A DNA stretch of 37,313 nt from Bacteroidales bacterium (GTDB lineage: Bacteria; Bacteroidota; Bacteroidia; Bacteroidales; VadinHA17). Of the stretch, positions 1 through 8,343 are shown piece by piece. How positions within the stretch are numbered: the first letter of the stretch is position 1; every line of letters begins with the position of its first letter. Where the stretch lies: assembly GCA_003141415.1 (NCBI GenBank), contig PLLX01000122.1:1-37313 (forward strand). Direction: 5' to 3'. Below the pieces are notes generated by a model. The model saw nothing but the letters and a program-made list of their open reading frames with translations. It was not told the DNA's origin and did no database searches. A program made the position numbers and the translations under genes.

Positions 1-773
1 ATATTTTTCTGATCATCATTCAGGTAAAATATTTCTGATCTGTACTGATCACCGATATCCGGACCCTGTCCTCCAACCTGCGTGGGATCATGAATCTCAA
101 GGAAAAGCCTGAGCAGCTTCTCATATGAAGTTTTTTGAGAATCGTAGACTATTTTAACTGCTTCTGCATGACCAGTATTTCCAGTGCAGACCTCCTGATA
201 AGTAGGGTTTTTAACAGTCCCACCCGTATATCCGGAAGTAACTGAAATTACACCAGGAGCTTTCTTCAGGAAATAATCAACACCCCAGAAGCATCCACCG
301 GCAAAAATTGCTGTTCCGTATCTTCCGGCTTCAAGTTGAGCAGGCACAAATTCGAGCGACACGGAATTTACGCAATTACGTGTATTTTTGGCAGTCAGAT
401 GCTCGCCGGTAAAAACATGTCCCAGATGAGCTCCACAATTGGCACATTCGATCTCAGTTCTCATACCATCGGGGTCAGGTATCCTGATAACAGCGCCTTT
501 TATTTCATCATCAAAGCTTGGCCACCCGCAGTCTGAATCAAATTTATCTGAGGAACGATATAGTGCGGCTCCGCACTTTTTGCATACATACGTGCCTTTT
601 CCCTTATAATTAGTATACTTACCGGAAAAAGCAGCCTCAGTACCTTTATCGTTTATTACATGTGATTCAGCTTTTGTCAGATCATTGAATTTTAGCTTTT
701 CCTGTGAATAAGATTTTTCACTCATACCGGCAAAATAGATTATTAATGTTAATATGGCAAATCTTGTACTCAT
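1..773 (-). CDS. msrBA: Exported methionine sulfoxide reductase MsrB-MsrA fusion (3' end outside window)
   Basis: Repairs oxidised methionine: MsrB reduces the R and MsrA the S sulfoxide. The reading frame starts at the ATG at 773 and stays open to the window edge (about 257 residues seen). Residues 1-23 look like a signal peptide, so the enzyme probably works in the envelope. The MsrB domain comes first: zinc pairs CKKC (64-67) and CANC (110-113), and the catalytic RNCVNS with Cys134. The MsrA domain follows, with GGCFWG and catalytic Cys161, then the conserved GYTGG and GNTGHAE stretches. The B-then-A order is one of two known fusion orders. The C-terminal part of MsrA is cut off by the window. 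Family assignment is firm; export is inferred from the N-terminus. Confidence 0.93.
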   Translation of the reverse strand, partial: MSTRFAILTLIIYFAGMSEKSYSQEKLKFNDLTKAESHVINDKGTEAAFSGKYTNYKGKGTYVCKKCGAALYRSSDKFDSDCGWPSFDDEIKGAVIRIPDPDGMRTEIECANCGAHLGHVFTGEHLTAKNTRNCVNSVSLEFVPAQLEAGRYGTAIFAGGCFWGVDYFLKKAPGVISVTSGYTGGTVKNPTYQEVCTGNTGHAEAVKIVYDSQKTSYEKLLRLFLEIHDPTQVGGQGPDIGDQYRSEIFYLNDDQKN

Positions 774-843
774 TTATCATTTTTGAACCATTGTGTTAAT
801 AAACAAATGCAAGTTCAAAATGTTGCTTATTACTAAAATTAAA

Positions 844-931
844 AATCAGAAATCAGAAGTCAGAAGTCGGAAGTTGTAATAAAAAATAAGAAGCAGGGGT
901 TAAGGAAAGTTTCAAACTCCGGACTCCGGAC
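844..931. repeat. 7-bp-phased tandem repeats in a divergent intergenic region
   Basis: Two short runs of heptamers lie between msrBA and the small lipoprotein gene. The first (844-874) reads AATCAGA, AATCAGA, AGTCAGA, AGTCGGA, AGT. The second (916-931) reads ACTCCGG, ACTCCGG, AC. Similar 7-base phasing is seen at other intergenic sites in this window. No coding potential is evident. Confidence 0.7.
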
Positions 932-981
932 AAAGAGTTTAATCCAAATTATTTATATAAAATAATATTTTGGGCATAAAG

Positions 982-1011
982 ATTGTTTTTAGAATGAAAA
1001 GGCTATTTTTG
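982..1011 (+). promoter_or_regulatory. Bacteroidetes-type promoter for the small lipoprotein gene
   Basis: ATTG (982-985), 18 bases, then TATTTTTG (1004-1011), which matches the Bacteroidetes TAnnTTTG -7 element exactly. It sits 23 bases before the ATG at 1035. Confidence 0.55.
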
Positions 1012-1034
1012 TACATTATTATTATTGAATCGAT

Positions 1035-1172
1035 ATGAAAAAGATTGCTGTTATACTTCTTGTCTCTTTTATTACTGCGATTGTTGTCAGTTCATGCAAT
1101 AAGAAGGAATGTCCGGCTTATTCAAAGGGTCATTCCAGAGCTAATACTGAGCAGACAGGAAAGAATGTCTGA
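1035..1172 (+). CDS. Small lipoprotein (45 aa)
   Basis: A 45-residue reading frame: basic start MKK, a hydrophobic run, and a lipobox VVSSC with Cys21, so the mature peptide is only about 25 residues and is predicted to be lipid-anchored in the envelope. The mature part is polar (it begins CNKKECPAYSKGH). Small Cys-Pro-Ala-Tyr lipoproteins of this look are common in Bacteroidota, but no function is known to me. A good promoter lies just upstream and a further secreted protein follows 48 bases downstream, so the two may be co-transcribed. The gene is short enough to be missed by automatic callers; the signal peptide and promoter are the main support. Confidence 0.7.
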   Translation: MKKIAVILLVSFITAIVVSSCNKKECPAYSKGHSRANTEQTGKNV

Positions 1173-1220
1173 TTTCCGCAGTGTTCTTTTGATTCATCCA
1201 ATTTTATAAGTTAGCAAAAA

Positions 1221-2018
1221 ATGAGAAAGCTGCTTATACTAGCGGTAATATTTACATTTGGTACAATTTCCTTGTATGCCCAGGGTGAATTAGATGCGCA
1301 GCAGAAGATTTTTTTCCGAAATGAAAAATCATTTGCCATTCTTCTCAATTCCGATGGTATAGGTTTAAGCTACCGTGGGGCTAAAAGAATAGATTATCGC
1401 AATAAGCGACTATTTGAAATCGATGCAGGAACTCTGAAACTCGTTAAAGAATATAAACAGGCCAGTCAATATGTACAGGGAAGTTCCTATATATTTGGCA
1501 AACTCAATTCAACTATTTTCCTGAGATCAGGAATTGGCCATCAGCATGAACTTTTCACTAAAGCTGATCAGGGTGGAATTGCTGTAAGATATTTCTATTC
1601 GGCAGGACCAGTATTCGCGATATACAAACCCATCTATTACAGAGTATTGCATCTTGTTTCTGCTAATGCTTATGAAGTAATAGAGAAAAAATTTGATTCT
1701 TCAATTGCTTCGGGCCAGGATATTTACAGTAAAGCTGCTTTTACAAAAGGACTAGACGAAACAAAAGTAATGCCTGGCTTATATGCTAAAGCAGGATTCA
1801 ATTTTGAATATAGTAAAGAAGATAAGATAATTCATGCTATAGAATTTGGGGGCCAGGTCAATGCTTTTCCCCAGAAGATTCCAATCATGGCAGGCTCCGA
1901 CAATAAAGCTCTGTTTTTTTCACTATTTGTCAGTTACAGATTCGGTATAGTATTAGATCCTCTTGATCCTGAATCAAATAAGCTTTCAAATATCTTCAGA
2001 AGAAAAAAGAACAATTGA
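1221..2018 (+). CDS. Hypothetical secreted protein, possible outer-membrane beta-barrel
   Basis: 265 residues with a clear signal peptide (residues 1 to about 21, ending LYAQ|G). The mature protein has alternating aromatic and polar stretches and glycines typical of beta-strands (for example SFAILLNSDGIGLSYRG near the N-terminus and ALFFSLFVSYRFGI near the C-terminus), which suggests a small outer-membrane barrel. There is a charged tail (FRRKKNN) after the last likely strand. I do not recognise a named family. It lies 48 bases behind the small lipoprotein gene and ahead of gapA, which has its own promoter. Function unknown. Confidence 0.8.
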   Translation: MRKLLILAVIFTFGTISLYAQGELDAQQKIFFRNEKSFAILLNSDGIGLSYRGAKRIDYRNKRLFEIDAGTLKLVKEYKQASQYVQGSSYIFGKLNSTIFLRSGIGHQHELFTKADQGGIAVRYFYSAGPVFAIYKPIYYRVLHLVSANAYEVIEKKFDSSIASGQDIYSKAAFTKGLDETKVMPGLYAKAGFNFEYSKEDKIIHAIEFGGQVNAFPQKIPIMAGSDNKALFFSLFVSYRFGIVLDPLDPESNKLSNIFRRKKNN

Positions 2019-2030
2019 TCTTTTTTAGCT

Positions 2031-2061
2031 TTTGACATTTCCGCGGAAATTACTATTTTTG
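2031..2061 (+). promoter_or_regulatory. Consensus Bacteroidetes promoter of gapA
   Basis: TTTG at 2031-2034, exactly 19 bases, then TATTTTTG at 2054-2061. This is a perfect match to the TTTG-N19-TAnnTTTG pattern used by the Bacteroidetes primary sigma factor. It leaves a leader of about 30 bases before the gapA start codon. Confidence 0.8.
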
Positions 2062-2077
2062 TGTGTCAATTTATTAA

Positions 2078-3103
<1,026 letters not shown>

Positions 3104-3104
3104 A

Positions 3105-3140
3105 AGAAGGGACGTTTCATGCAACGTCCCTTCTAATTTT
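3105..3140. terminator. Bidirectional rho-independent terminator between gapA and the SiaC-like gene
   Basis: A 12-bp perfect stem (AGAAGGGACGTT at 3105-3116 with AACGTCCCTTCT at 3123-3134) around a 6-base loop, flanked by A-rich sequence on the left and T-rich on the right. It lies between two converging genes and can serve both. Confidence 0.85.
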
Positions 3141-3516
3141 ATACTATCATATTAATTTCCAGTGGAATACCTGCTGTATCGCGGTAATGTTCGCCAAGTT
3201 CCAGCATCCCTTCATCGTCTTCTTCATAAAGCCACGTCATCTTAACAATCTTTCCCGATCGCCCGTAACCGGTTAATCTTTTAAGTATTTCATAAAGATA
3301 CTTCGAGGAACCACTGTTAATATATTCAAGCTGAATACTAACATTCAGCCCGTTGTTTTTTTCAAAATGAATGGAAAGCCATTCTTCGAGACGGCGGAAG
3401 ATAAGCTCAGGATTTTCGGGGATGGAACGTCCGATCAGTTCAAGTTTGTTTGAATCGGGATAATAAGCAATACCCGGACAGTTTTTTAGCTCTTCCTGAA
3501 TCACAAATTTTTCCAT
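3139..3516 (-). CDS. SiaC-family regulatory phosphoprotein (DUF1987)
   Basis: 125 residues, typical of the DUF1987/SiaC family. In Pseudomonas, SiaC is switched by phosphorylation (kinase SiaB, phosphatase SiaA) and in its unphosphorylated form activates the diguanylate cyclase SiaD. The family core is visible: GRSIPENP at about 29-36 and YINSGSSKYLYEIL at about 65-78. The Ser residues at 68, 70 and 71 lie where SiaC carries its phosphorylated threonine. No SiaA, SiaB or SiaD gene is in the window. The gene follows the permease gene after 11 bases on the same strand, so they are likely co-transcribed. Family assignment is good; the partner here is unknown. Confidence 0.85.
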   Translation of the reverse strand: MEKFVIQEELKNCPGIAYYPDSNKLELIGRSIPENPELIFRRLEEWLSIHFEKNNGLNVSIQLEYINSGSSKYLYEILKRLTGYGRSGKIVKMTWLYEEDDEGMLELGEHYRDTAGIPLEINMIV

Positions 3517-3527
3517 TTTCTGATTTT

Positions 3528-4781
3528 TTATTCATACCTTAAAGCTTCAATTGGATCAATATTAGCCGCTTTTACAGCCGGTGCATATCCTGAAACAACA
3601 CCTACAATAAAACAGACAACTATTCCAGTCACTACCCAAACCCAGGGAATGACAAAACTTGATCTCAGCATCGATGATACAGCATTTCCTATAAGTATAC
3701 CAAGAATAATTCCAAAAACCCCACCCAGCTGACCTATCATTATCGATTCAAAAAGGAATTGATACTTGATAGTCTGGGTTTTTGCACCGATAGCCTTTCT
3801 TACACCTATTTCGCGTGTCCTTTCAGTAACGGAGACAAGCATAATATTCATAAGTCCGACAGCTGCCCCAAATAATGTAACGATGCCAATAATCGTAGCT
3901 GCAAGCGTAACAAATCTTAGGTTTTTGAGAAGCATGTTGACTATATTGTCGCTTTTTGAAATATTAAAATCCGATTCATCCTTAGGATTAAGATTCCGAA
4001 CTGTTCTGAAGACTGCTTCTGCCTCACCTGTCATCATATCCAGATTAACAGGGTTTATTGGCATAATAGTAATGGCGAATGTCATATCTGATCGGGAAAA
4101 ATATTCCCGGGCAGTTGTGACAGGCATAAAACATACACGATCGGGATTACCAATACCTGAACCCTTACTTTTTAGGACTCCGGTAATCTGAAGTTTTAAA
4201 CCGGCTACCGTTATTTCCTTACCCAGAGGGTCAATACCCGTTGGGAAAAGATCTTTCACTACGTCTGAACCAATAATTACATAATGACGGATTTGCTGAA
4301 CCTCATCAGCACTGAAGTTTCTTCCTGACTCGATCTCATATCCTGAAACTGAAAGATGGTTCTCATCAATACCAGTCAGATTAACATTCGGATTTGTCTT
4401 CGCAGAACCATATTTAACAGTTGTTAAGCCGGAAGCATTAAAAGAAATGGCAACCCAGGCTGCCTCGGTAAAACGAGTTTTAAACTCCTCTGCTTCCCTG
4501 TAAGATATCCTTGAGAAATTCTTTGCCCTTGACCTGTCCCCTCTTTCAAAATTCATAGACTGCGATGTAATGGTGAATGAGTTCGCCCCCATCATGGTGA
4601 ACTGATTTGTAAGGGATGATTTTATCGCATCAATGGCTGTAAGTATCCCCACCAGTGCCATAATCCCGACAGCTATTATACAAATTGTAAGAATAGCTCT
4701 TAATCTGTTGGATTTAATTGCACGAAATGAAATCTTTAGATTTTCCTTGAAAATGGCTATTTTTAATACACTTTTCTTCAT
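3528..4781 (-). CDS. MacB/FtsX-type ABC transporter permease
   Basis: 417 residues with the MacB layout: one N-terminal membrane segment (about 25-48), a large periplasmic domain, then three C-terminal membrane segments (about 290-405). The coupling motif [15 protein letters not shown] precedes the last two segments, and the protein ends with the usual [13 protein letters not shown]. Members use a separate or fused ATPase to drive mechanotransmission, often for export of peptides, lipoproteins or antibiotics. No ATPase gene is next to it, so the ATPase must be encoded elsewhere. It is the first gene of a two-gene unit with the SiaC-like gene. Substrate unknown. Confidence 0.9.
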   Translation of the reverse strand: MKKSVLKIAIFKENLKISFRAIKSNRLRAILTICIIAVGIMALVGILTAIDAIKSSLTNQFTMMGANSFTITSQSMNFERGDRSRAKNFSRISYREAEEFKTRFTEAAWVAISFNASGLTTVKYGSAKTNPNVNLTGIDENHLSVSGYEIESGRNFSADEVQQIRHYVIIGSDVVKDLFPTGIDPLGKEITVAGLKLQITGVLKSKGSGIGNPDRVCFMPVTTAREYFSRSDMTFAITIMPINPVNLDMMTGEAEAVFRTVRNLNPKDESDFNISKSDNIVNMLLKNLRFVTLAATIIGIVTLFGAAVGLMNIMLVSVTERTREIGVRKAIGAKTQTIKYQFLFESIMIGQLGGVFGIILGILIGNAVSSMLRSSFVIPWVWVVTGIVVCFIVGVVSGYAPAVKAANIDPIEALRYE

Positions 4782-4849
4782 TTATAGTATCTCCGGCCGT
4801 GTGTCATTAATAAAAAACTAAAAGTACACTTTTTTTCCTATTAATGGTG

Positions 4850-5045
4850 GAATCCCTCCGGGATTCTAAAATATTTTGTATCTGCTCTTCTATAATATAG
4901 TATTGATCTGTAAATTGCTACGCGTAATCCAACCTAAAAAACGGACTCTATTTTAAGAAATTTCTCTATTATCCATACAACGTCGGAGACGTTGCATTAA
5001 TAATAGTCATAATAATCAATTGGACTGTTAACACCGGAGGGGTTA
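4850..5045. repeat. Cluster of three REP-like hairpins with GGA/TCC triloops
   Basis: In the 381-base gap between the divergent permease and blaI genes there are three hairpins of one design: a 7-bp stem closed by a three-base loop. GAATCCC-tcc-GGGATTC is at 4850-4866, CAACGTC-gga-GACGTTG at 4978-4994, and TAACACC-gga-GGGGTTA (one mismatch) at 5029-5045. The stems differ in sequence but the loop is always TCC or its complement GGA. Two more of the same type occur near 23.3 kb. They look like members of a bacterial REP-like family. No gene is seen in the rest of the gap besides the blaI promoter. Confidence 0.65.
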
Positions 5046-5080
5046 CATTTTCATAATTTTGCATTAAAATAATTATTCTT

Positions 5081-5115
5081 TTAGTTGCATAACTAATCTA
5101 TTCGTTGTATATTTG
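5081..5115 (+). promoter_or_regulatory. BlaI-type operator overlapping the promoter of blaI (copy 1)
   Basis: A dyad TTAGTTGCATAACTAA (5081-5096) is followed at fixed distance by TTCGTTG (5101-5107) and the -7 element TATATTTG (5108-5115). The GTTG inside the left dyad arm can serve as the -33 element, so a bound repressor would block RNA polymerase. TTAGTTG and TTCGTTG form a direct repeat with 20-base spacing. The same cassette stands before the genes at 7058 and 7661. Binding by the adjacent BlaI is inferred. Confidence 0.75.
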
Positions 5116-5162
5116 GTAGTGGTTTACCAGAAAAAAATGAATTTATAAAAAATACACACTAT

Positions 5163-5540
5163 ATGAGAGAATTAACCAGAGCTGAAGAGGAAGTGATGCA
5201 GGTTCTTTGGAAGATAAAAAAGGGGTTTGTGAAAGAAATTCTCGAATACTTCGATGAACCAAAACCTGCTTATAATACAGTCAGCACGATTGTCAGAATC
5301 TTGCAGGATAAAGGTTTTGTTGCTCATAAAGCCTACGGAAGGACACATGAATACTTTCCAATTGTTTCTAAAAGCGAATATTCCAAAACGCATCTCAGCA
5401 CGTTTGTAAATGACTATTTTTCTAACTCCTTCGAAAAGATGGTTAGCTTTTTTGCAAAAGAAAAGAGCATTTCAATTAAGGAGATGGAAGAGATTATGAA
5501 AATAATGGACGGTGAAGTTAAAAAACAAAAAACCAAATAA
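5163..5540 (+). CDS. BlaI/MecI-family transcriptional repressor
   Basis: 125 residues with the winged-helix domain in the first 75 or so (LTRAEEEVMQVLWKI, then AYNTVSTIVRILQDKGFV as recognition helix region, then the GRTHEYFP wing), and a C-terminal helical dimerisation part. BlaI proteins repress their own operon until a paired M56 sensor protease causes their cleavage. The next gene encodes that sensor: its ATG overlaps this stop codon (TAATG at 5538-5542), so translation is coupled. The dyad upstream, repeated before two further genes, is its likely operator. Real inducer unknown; beta-lactam sensing should not be assumed in Bacteroidota. Confidence 0.93.
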   Translation: MRELTRAEEEVMQVLWKIKKGFVKEILEYFDEPKPAYNTVSTIVRILQDKGFVAHKAYGRTHEYFPIVSKSEYSKTHLSTFVNDYFSNSFEKMVSFFAKEKSISIKEMEEIMKIMDGEVKKQKTK

Positions 5541-6895
5541 TGAATACACTATTTATATATATGGTAAAAGTTGCTGTCTACATGATTGCTTTTTACCTCG
5601 TATATTCAATAATGTTAAGCAGGGATACCTCCTATAAACGTAACAGGTTATATATCCTCCTGTCATTATTATCAGCTTTGATCTTTCCGCTAATCACTTT
5701 ACTGACCCTCAAACCCTGGAACATTCAGTTTTTTGGAAAGATTCTTTCAGAAGTGTTTGTAACCGCTACAGCGAACACAAACAAAGCACTTAATCAGGGT
5801 ATTTCATTAACAGTACTGCTGCAAATGATTTACTCAATCTATATTATCGTTGTTTTTATTTTCATAATCAAATTATTAATTGATCTTTTAAATCTGCTGT
5901 TTTTAATTATACGCCACAGAGATGAGGGAAGCCAGATTATCAGATTTCACGGTTTTAATACATCCGGATTTTCAGCAATGGGATATGTTTTTATCAATAC
6001 GAGACTGAGTCCTGAAGATGCCGGTGAAATAATCAGGCATGAGCAAAACCATCTGAAACAGAATCATTTTATAGATATCATATTCATTGAATTAGTAAAA
6101 GCAGTTCAATGGTTTAACCCGGTGGTTTACCTCTACAACAGGTCTTTGCGGGCTATTCATGAATACCAGGCCGACCAGGAGTGTCTTAGTTCAGGGGTAC
6201 CGATGATAAATTATCAGAGCCTGCTGTTAAGTCAGGTTTTTAAATCAAGAGCATTCAATCTGACAAACAGTTTTTCGAATCCGTCACTGATTAAAAAACG
6301 CATAGTGATGATGACAAAAAGGCGTACTTCTCCATTTGCGAGTGCGAAGATGCTCATTGTTGTACCGGTAATAGGGGTCGTATTCTTAGCCATTTCAGCA
6401 TACAGCGTGATCCCAAAATCCTCTGTTAAGCAAATAGTGCCCGTAATATCAACGCAGAATTCATTAACTGAGTCAGGTTCTGATCTGGTTGCGCCTCCTC
6501 CACCTCCGCCTCCACCACCCCCTTCAGATTCAAAGGGAAATATCCGGGATGTGAAGGAAGAATCAACAGGTAAATCAGATGAACCCTTTGTTGTTGTTGA
6601 ACAGATGCCTATGTTCCCCGGGGGTGATGGCGCCCTTCTTCAATATATTTCAGAGAATACAAAGTATCCTGAAAATGCAAAAACACAAAACATACAGGGA
6701 AAAGTTATCATACGTTTTTGTGTTACTCCTGATGGAGGAGTCAGTCTGGCAAGTGTGCTTAAAGGAGTTTCTCCGGAACTTGATGCTGAGGCAATGAGGG
6801 TCGTCAATACACTTCCTTCCTTCCGGCCCGGCACACAGGGAGGCAAAGCAGTTCCGGTCTGGTATATGGTCCCGATTGAATTTAGCCTGAAATAA
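5540..6895 (+). CDS. BlaR1/MecR1-like M56 sensor metallopeptidase with C-terminal TonB domain
   Basis: 451 residues. Membrane segments lie at about 5-26, 37-57 and 92-125, and one more at about 270-292. The M56 zinc-peptidase motif is HEQNH (His167, Glu168, His171), with the third ligand region IHEYQAD near 207-212. After the last membrane segment comes a Pro10 linker (319-328) and a TonB C-terminal domain (about 349-451: FPGGD, IQGKVIIRF, DAEA, VPVWYMVPIEF). In BlaR1 this position holds a penicillin-binding sensor domain, so here a TonB-like domain in the periplasm takes its place, a pattern known in Bacteroidota. It probably senses an envelope signal and triggers cleavage of the coupled BlaI. 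The TonB domain is closely similar to the two proteins encoded downstream. Confidence 0.92.
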   Translation: MNTLFIYMVKVAVYMIAFYLVYSIMLSRDTSYKRNRLYILLSLLSALIFPLITLLTLKPWNIQFFGKILSEVFVTATANTNKALNQGISLTVLLQMIYSIYIIVVFIFIIKLLIDLLNLLFLIIRHRDEGSQIIRFHGFNTSGFSAMGYVFINTRLSPEDAGEIIRHEQNHLKQNHFIDIIFIELVKAVQWFNPVVYLYNRSLRAIHEYQADQECLSSGVPMINYQSLLLSQVFKSRAFNLTNSFSNPSLIKKRIVMMTKRRTSPFASAKMLIVVPVIGVVFLAISAYSVIPKSSVKQIVPVISTQNSLTESGSDLVAPPPPPPPPPPSDSKGNIRDVKEESTGKSDEPFVVVEQMPMFPGGDGALLQYISENTKYPENAKTQNIQGKVIIRFCVTPDGGVSLASVLKGVSPELDAEAMRVVNTLPSFRPGTQGGKAVPVWYMVPIEFSLK

Positions 6896-6921
6896 ACACT
6901 GTTGTTATAGTAATTATTGAA

Positions 6922-6953
6922 AAAATGATCCATTTCAAGGATCATTTTTATTT
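6922..6953 (+). terminator. Rho-independent terminator after the M56-TonB gene
   Basis: A 10-bp stem AAAATGATCC (6922-6931) with GGATCATTTT (6939-6948) and a 7-base loop, followed by a T-rich tract. It separates the blaI unit from the next gene, which has its own operator-promoter. Confidence 0.75.
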
Positions 6954-6965
6954 ATAATTAATTAT

Positions 6966-7000
6966 TTAGTTGCATAACTAATTATTTCGTTGTATATTTG
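6966..7000 (+). promoter_or_regulatory. BlaI-type operator and promoter (copy 2)
   Basis: Dyad TTAGTTGCATAACTAA (6966-6981), TTCGTTG (6986-6992) and TATATTTG (6993-7000). The dyad, the second half-site and the -7 element are identical in sequence and spacing to copy 1 (dyad start to -7 start is 27 bases in both). Confidence 0.75.
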
Positions 7001-7057
7001 ATATAAATTAACTGATCAAATCACAATCTATTGATTTATCACTAAAAATGTACAATT

Positions 7058-7537
7058 ATGAAAGCAAAAAAATCCTTCACCGTACCGGCTAGCCTGAAAA
7101 TCTTGTTAGCTTTGCCGGTAATCATCCTCTTAATTGTTGCTTTATCATCCTGTGCAGCCGGGAAAAAAGCTGTCAATACTCAGACAGTTGTTAAAGAGAA
7201 ACCTAAATCCCCTGATAAGGAAGAACCTTTCGTTGTTGTTGAGGAAATGCCTCTGTTCCCGGGGGGGGACAGTACCCTGCTGGCTTACATCAGACAAAAC
7301 ACGAAATACCCGGAATCTGCAAAAACTAATAAAATTCAAGGCAAAGTAATTGTCAGATTCTGTGTTACTTCAGAGGGAAGTGTGGACAGAATCAGTGTTC
7401 TTAAGGGCGTTAATCCAGAACTCGATGCCGAAGCATCCAGGGTTGTAAGCACACTTCCTGCATTTAAACCAGGGAAACAAGGCGGGAAACAGGTTCCCGT
7501 ATGGTATATGGTACCAATAGATTTTTCCCTGAAATAA
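7058..7537 (+). CDS. TonB C-terminal domain lipoprotein
   Basis: 159 residues. A hydrophobic N-terminus ends in a lipobox ALSSC (Cys32), so the protein should be lipid-anchored. A short Lys/Pro-rich linker leads to a TonB C-terminal domain (about 57-159) with FPGGD, IQGKVIVRF, LDAEA and VPVWYMVPIDFSLK. The domain is closely similar to the C-terminus of the M56 protein upstream, including the sequence just before it (EPFVVVEEMPLFPGGD against EPFVVVEQMPMFPGGD), so a tandem duplication is likely. Unlike classical TonB it has no membrane-spanning anchor for ExbB/ExbD, so energy coupling is doubtful. It could be a decoy, a ligand of the sensor, or an envelope structural protein; none is shown. Confidence 0.88.
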   Translation: MKAKKSFTVPASLKILLALPVIILLIVALSSCAAGKKAVNTQTVVKEKPKSPDKEEPFVVVEEMPLFPGGDSTLLAYIRQNTKYPESAKTNKIQGKVIVRFCVTSEGSVDRISVLKGVNPELDAEASRVVSTLPAFKPGKQGGKQVPVWYMVPIDFSLK

Positions 7538-7567
7538 ATACTGTTGTTTTTGTATTTAATTAAGAAT

Positions 7568-7602
7568 TTAGTTGTTTAACTAATATTTTCGTTTTATATT
7601 TG
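7568..7602 (+). promoter_or_regulatory. BlaI-type operator and promoter (copy 3)
   Basis: TTAGTTGTTTAACTAA (7568-7583), TTCGTTT (7588-7594), TATATTTG (7595-7602). The outer dyad arms (TTAGTT and AACTAA) and the -7 element are unchanged, and the 27-base spacing from dyad to -7 is the same as in copies 1 and 2. The centre of the dyad differs, as expected for a conserved binding site. Confidence 0.72.
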
Positions 7603-7660
7603 AACTTAGATAACCAAAACAAATCAGCGTCTTTCTGTTTATTATTAAAAATTCTCAATT

Positions 7661-8194
7661 ATGAACACTAAAAAAATCATTCTGAAACCTGAAAGCCGGA
7701 AATTAATATTGGTAATACCAATAATTATTCTAGCCCTCACAGTTTTTTCTTTCAACCTCTCCGGGCAAAAATCAACTTCAGTTAAAACGGAAGTTGCCCC
7801 GCCACCACCGCCACCTCCACCACCTCCTCCACCACCACCTCCTTCTTCTGACAAAAAATCCGATACAGGAATGAAAGATGGCGCTTACCAGAAAGTAGAT
7901 GTAATGCCGGTATTTCCCGGCGGAGATCAAGTGTTACTTAAGTATATTGCAGACAGTACACGTTATCCGAAAGATGCAAAAACCCAAGGTATTCAAGGAA
8001 AAGTAATTGTCCGTTTTATGGTTAGAGCAGACGGATCAGTTTCTGACGTCAGCATATTCAAAGGTGCCACTCCTTCGCTGGATCAAGAAGCAATTCGTGT
8101 AGTTAAGACACTTCCGAGTTTCACTCCTGGGGAACTGTACGGGGAAACTGTACCCGTATGGTACATGATTCCAATCCAGTATTCATTAAAATAA
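7661..8194 (+). CDS. TonB-family protein with membrane anchor and polyproline linker
   Basis: 177 residues: one N-terminal membrane segment (about 15-33) with cytoplasmic Lys/Arg, a Pro15 run (about 47-61), then a TonB C-terminal domain (about 76-177; FPGGD, IQGKVIVRF, VPVWYMIPIQYSLK). This is the classical TonB layout in miniature, but no ExbB/ExbD genes are near. It is the third copy of this domain in 3 kb, and the most diverged. It has its own operator-promoter of the shared type and ends in a strong terminator, so it is a single-gene member of the proposed BlaI regulon. It could span the periplasm and contact an outer-membrane receptor or the M56 sensor. Confidence 0.88.
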   Translation: MNTKKIILKPESRKLILVIPIIILALTVFSFNLSGQKSTSVKTEVAPPPPPPPPPPPPPPPSSDKKSDTGMKDGAYQKVDVMPVFPGGDQVLLKYIADSTRYPKDAKTQGIQGKVIVRFMVRADGSVSDVSIFKGATPSLDQEAIRVVKTLPSFTPGELYGETVPVWYMIPIQYSLK

Positions 8195-8214
8195 ATCATG
8201 TAACTATTTGTTAC

Positions 8215-8300
8215 AGAGACAGGTCTGAGATCTGTCTCTATATCATTTTATGAGTATACTATTTTTACCTAGCTGACCCTCCCCCGGGTCAGCTTTTTTT
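8215..8300 (+). terminator. Double terminator after the TonB-family gene
   Basis: Two hairpins in a row. The first pairs AGAGACAG (8215-8222) with CTGTCTCT (8232-8239) and has no strong T tract. The second pairs AGCTGACCC (8271-8279) with GGGTCAGCT (8286-8294) and runs directly into T6 (8295-8300), a classic rho-independent terminator. Confidence 0.85.
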
Positions 8301-8323
8301 GTTTTTTTGTACTTCAAATTCCT

Positions 8324-8331
8324 TATTTTTG
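8324..8331 (+). promoter_or_regulatory. -7 promoter element for the acyl-CoA reductase gene
   Basis: TATTTTTG matches TAnnTTTG and lies 13 bases before the ATG at 8344. Candidate -33 TTTG sequences upstream have non-standard spacing (14 or 22). This supports starting the gene at 8344, since an upstream in-frame ATG at 8299 would place the promoter inside the coding region. Confidence 0.45.
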
Positions 8332-8343
8332 TACGCTGCAATT

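Noticed and set aside
336-536. Plus-strand open frame of 66 codons
   Set aside because: It is antisense to a well-conserved MsrB domain whose motifs are on the minus strand.
844-931. CRISPR array
   Set aside because: Repeats of 7 bases without spacers; no cas genes in the window.
7645-7854. Minus-strand frame with a poly-Gly run
   Set aside because: It is the antisense of the polyproline linker of the TonB-family protein.
8299-8343. Longer start for the acyl-CoA reductase (ATG at 8299)
   Set aside because: The extension overlaps the T tract of the preceding terminator and the -7 promoter element, and adds non-conserved sequence.
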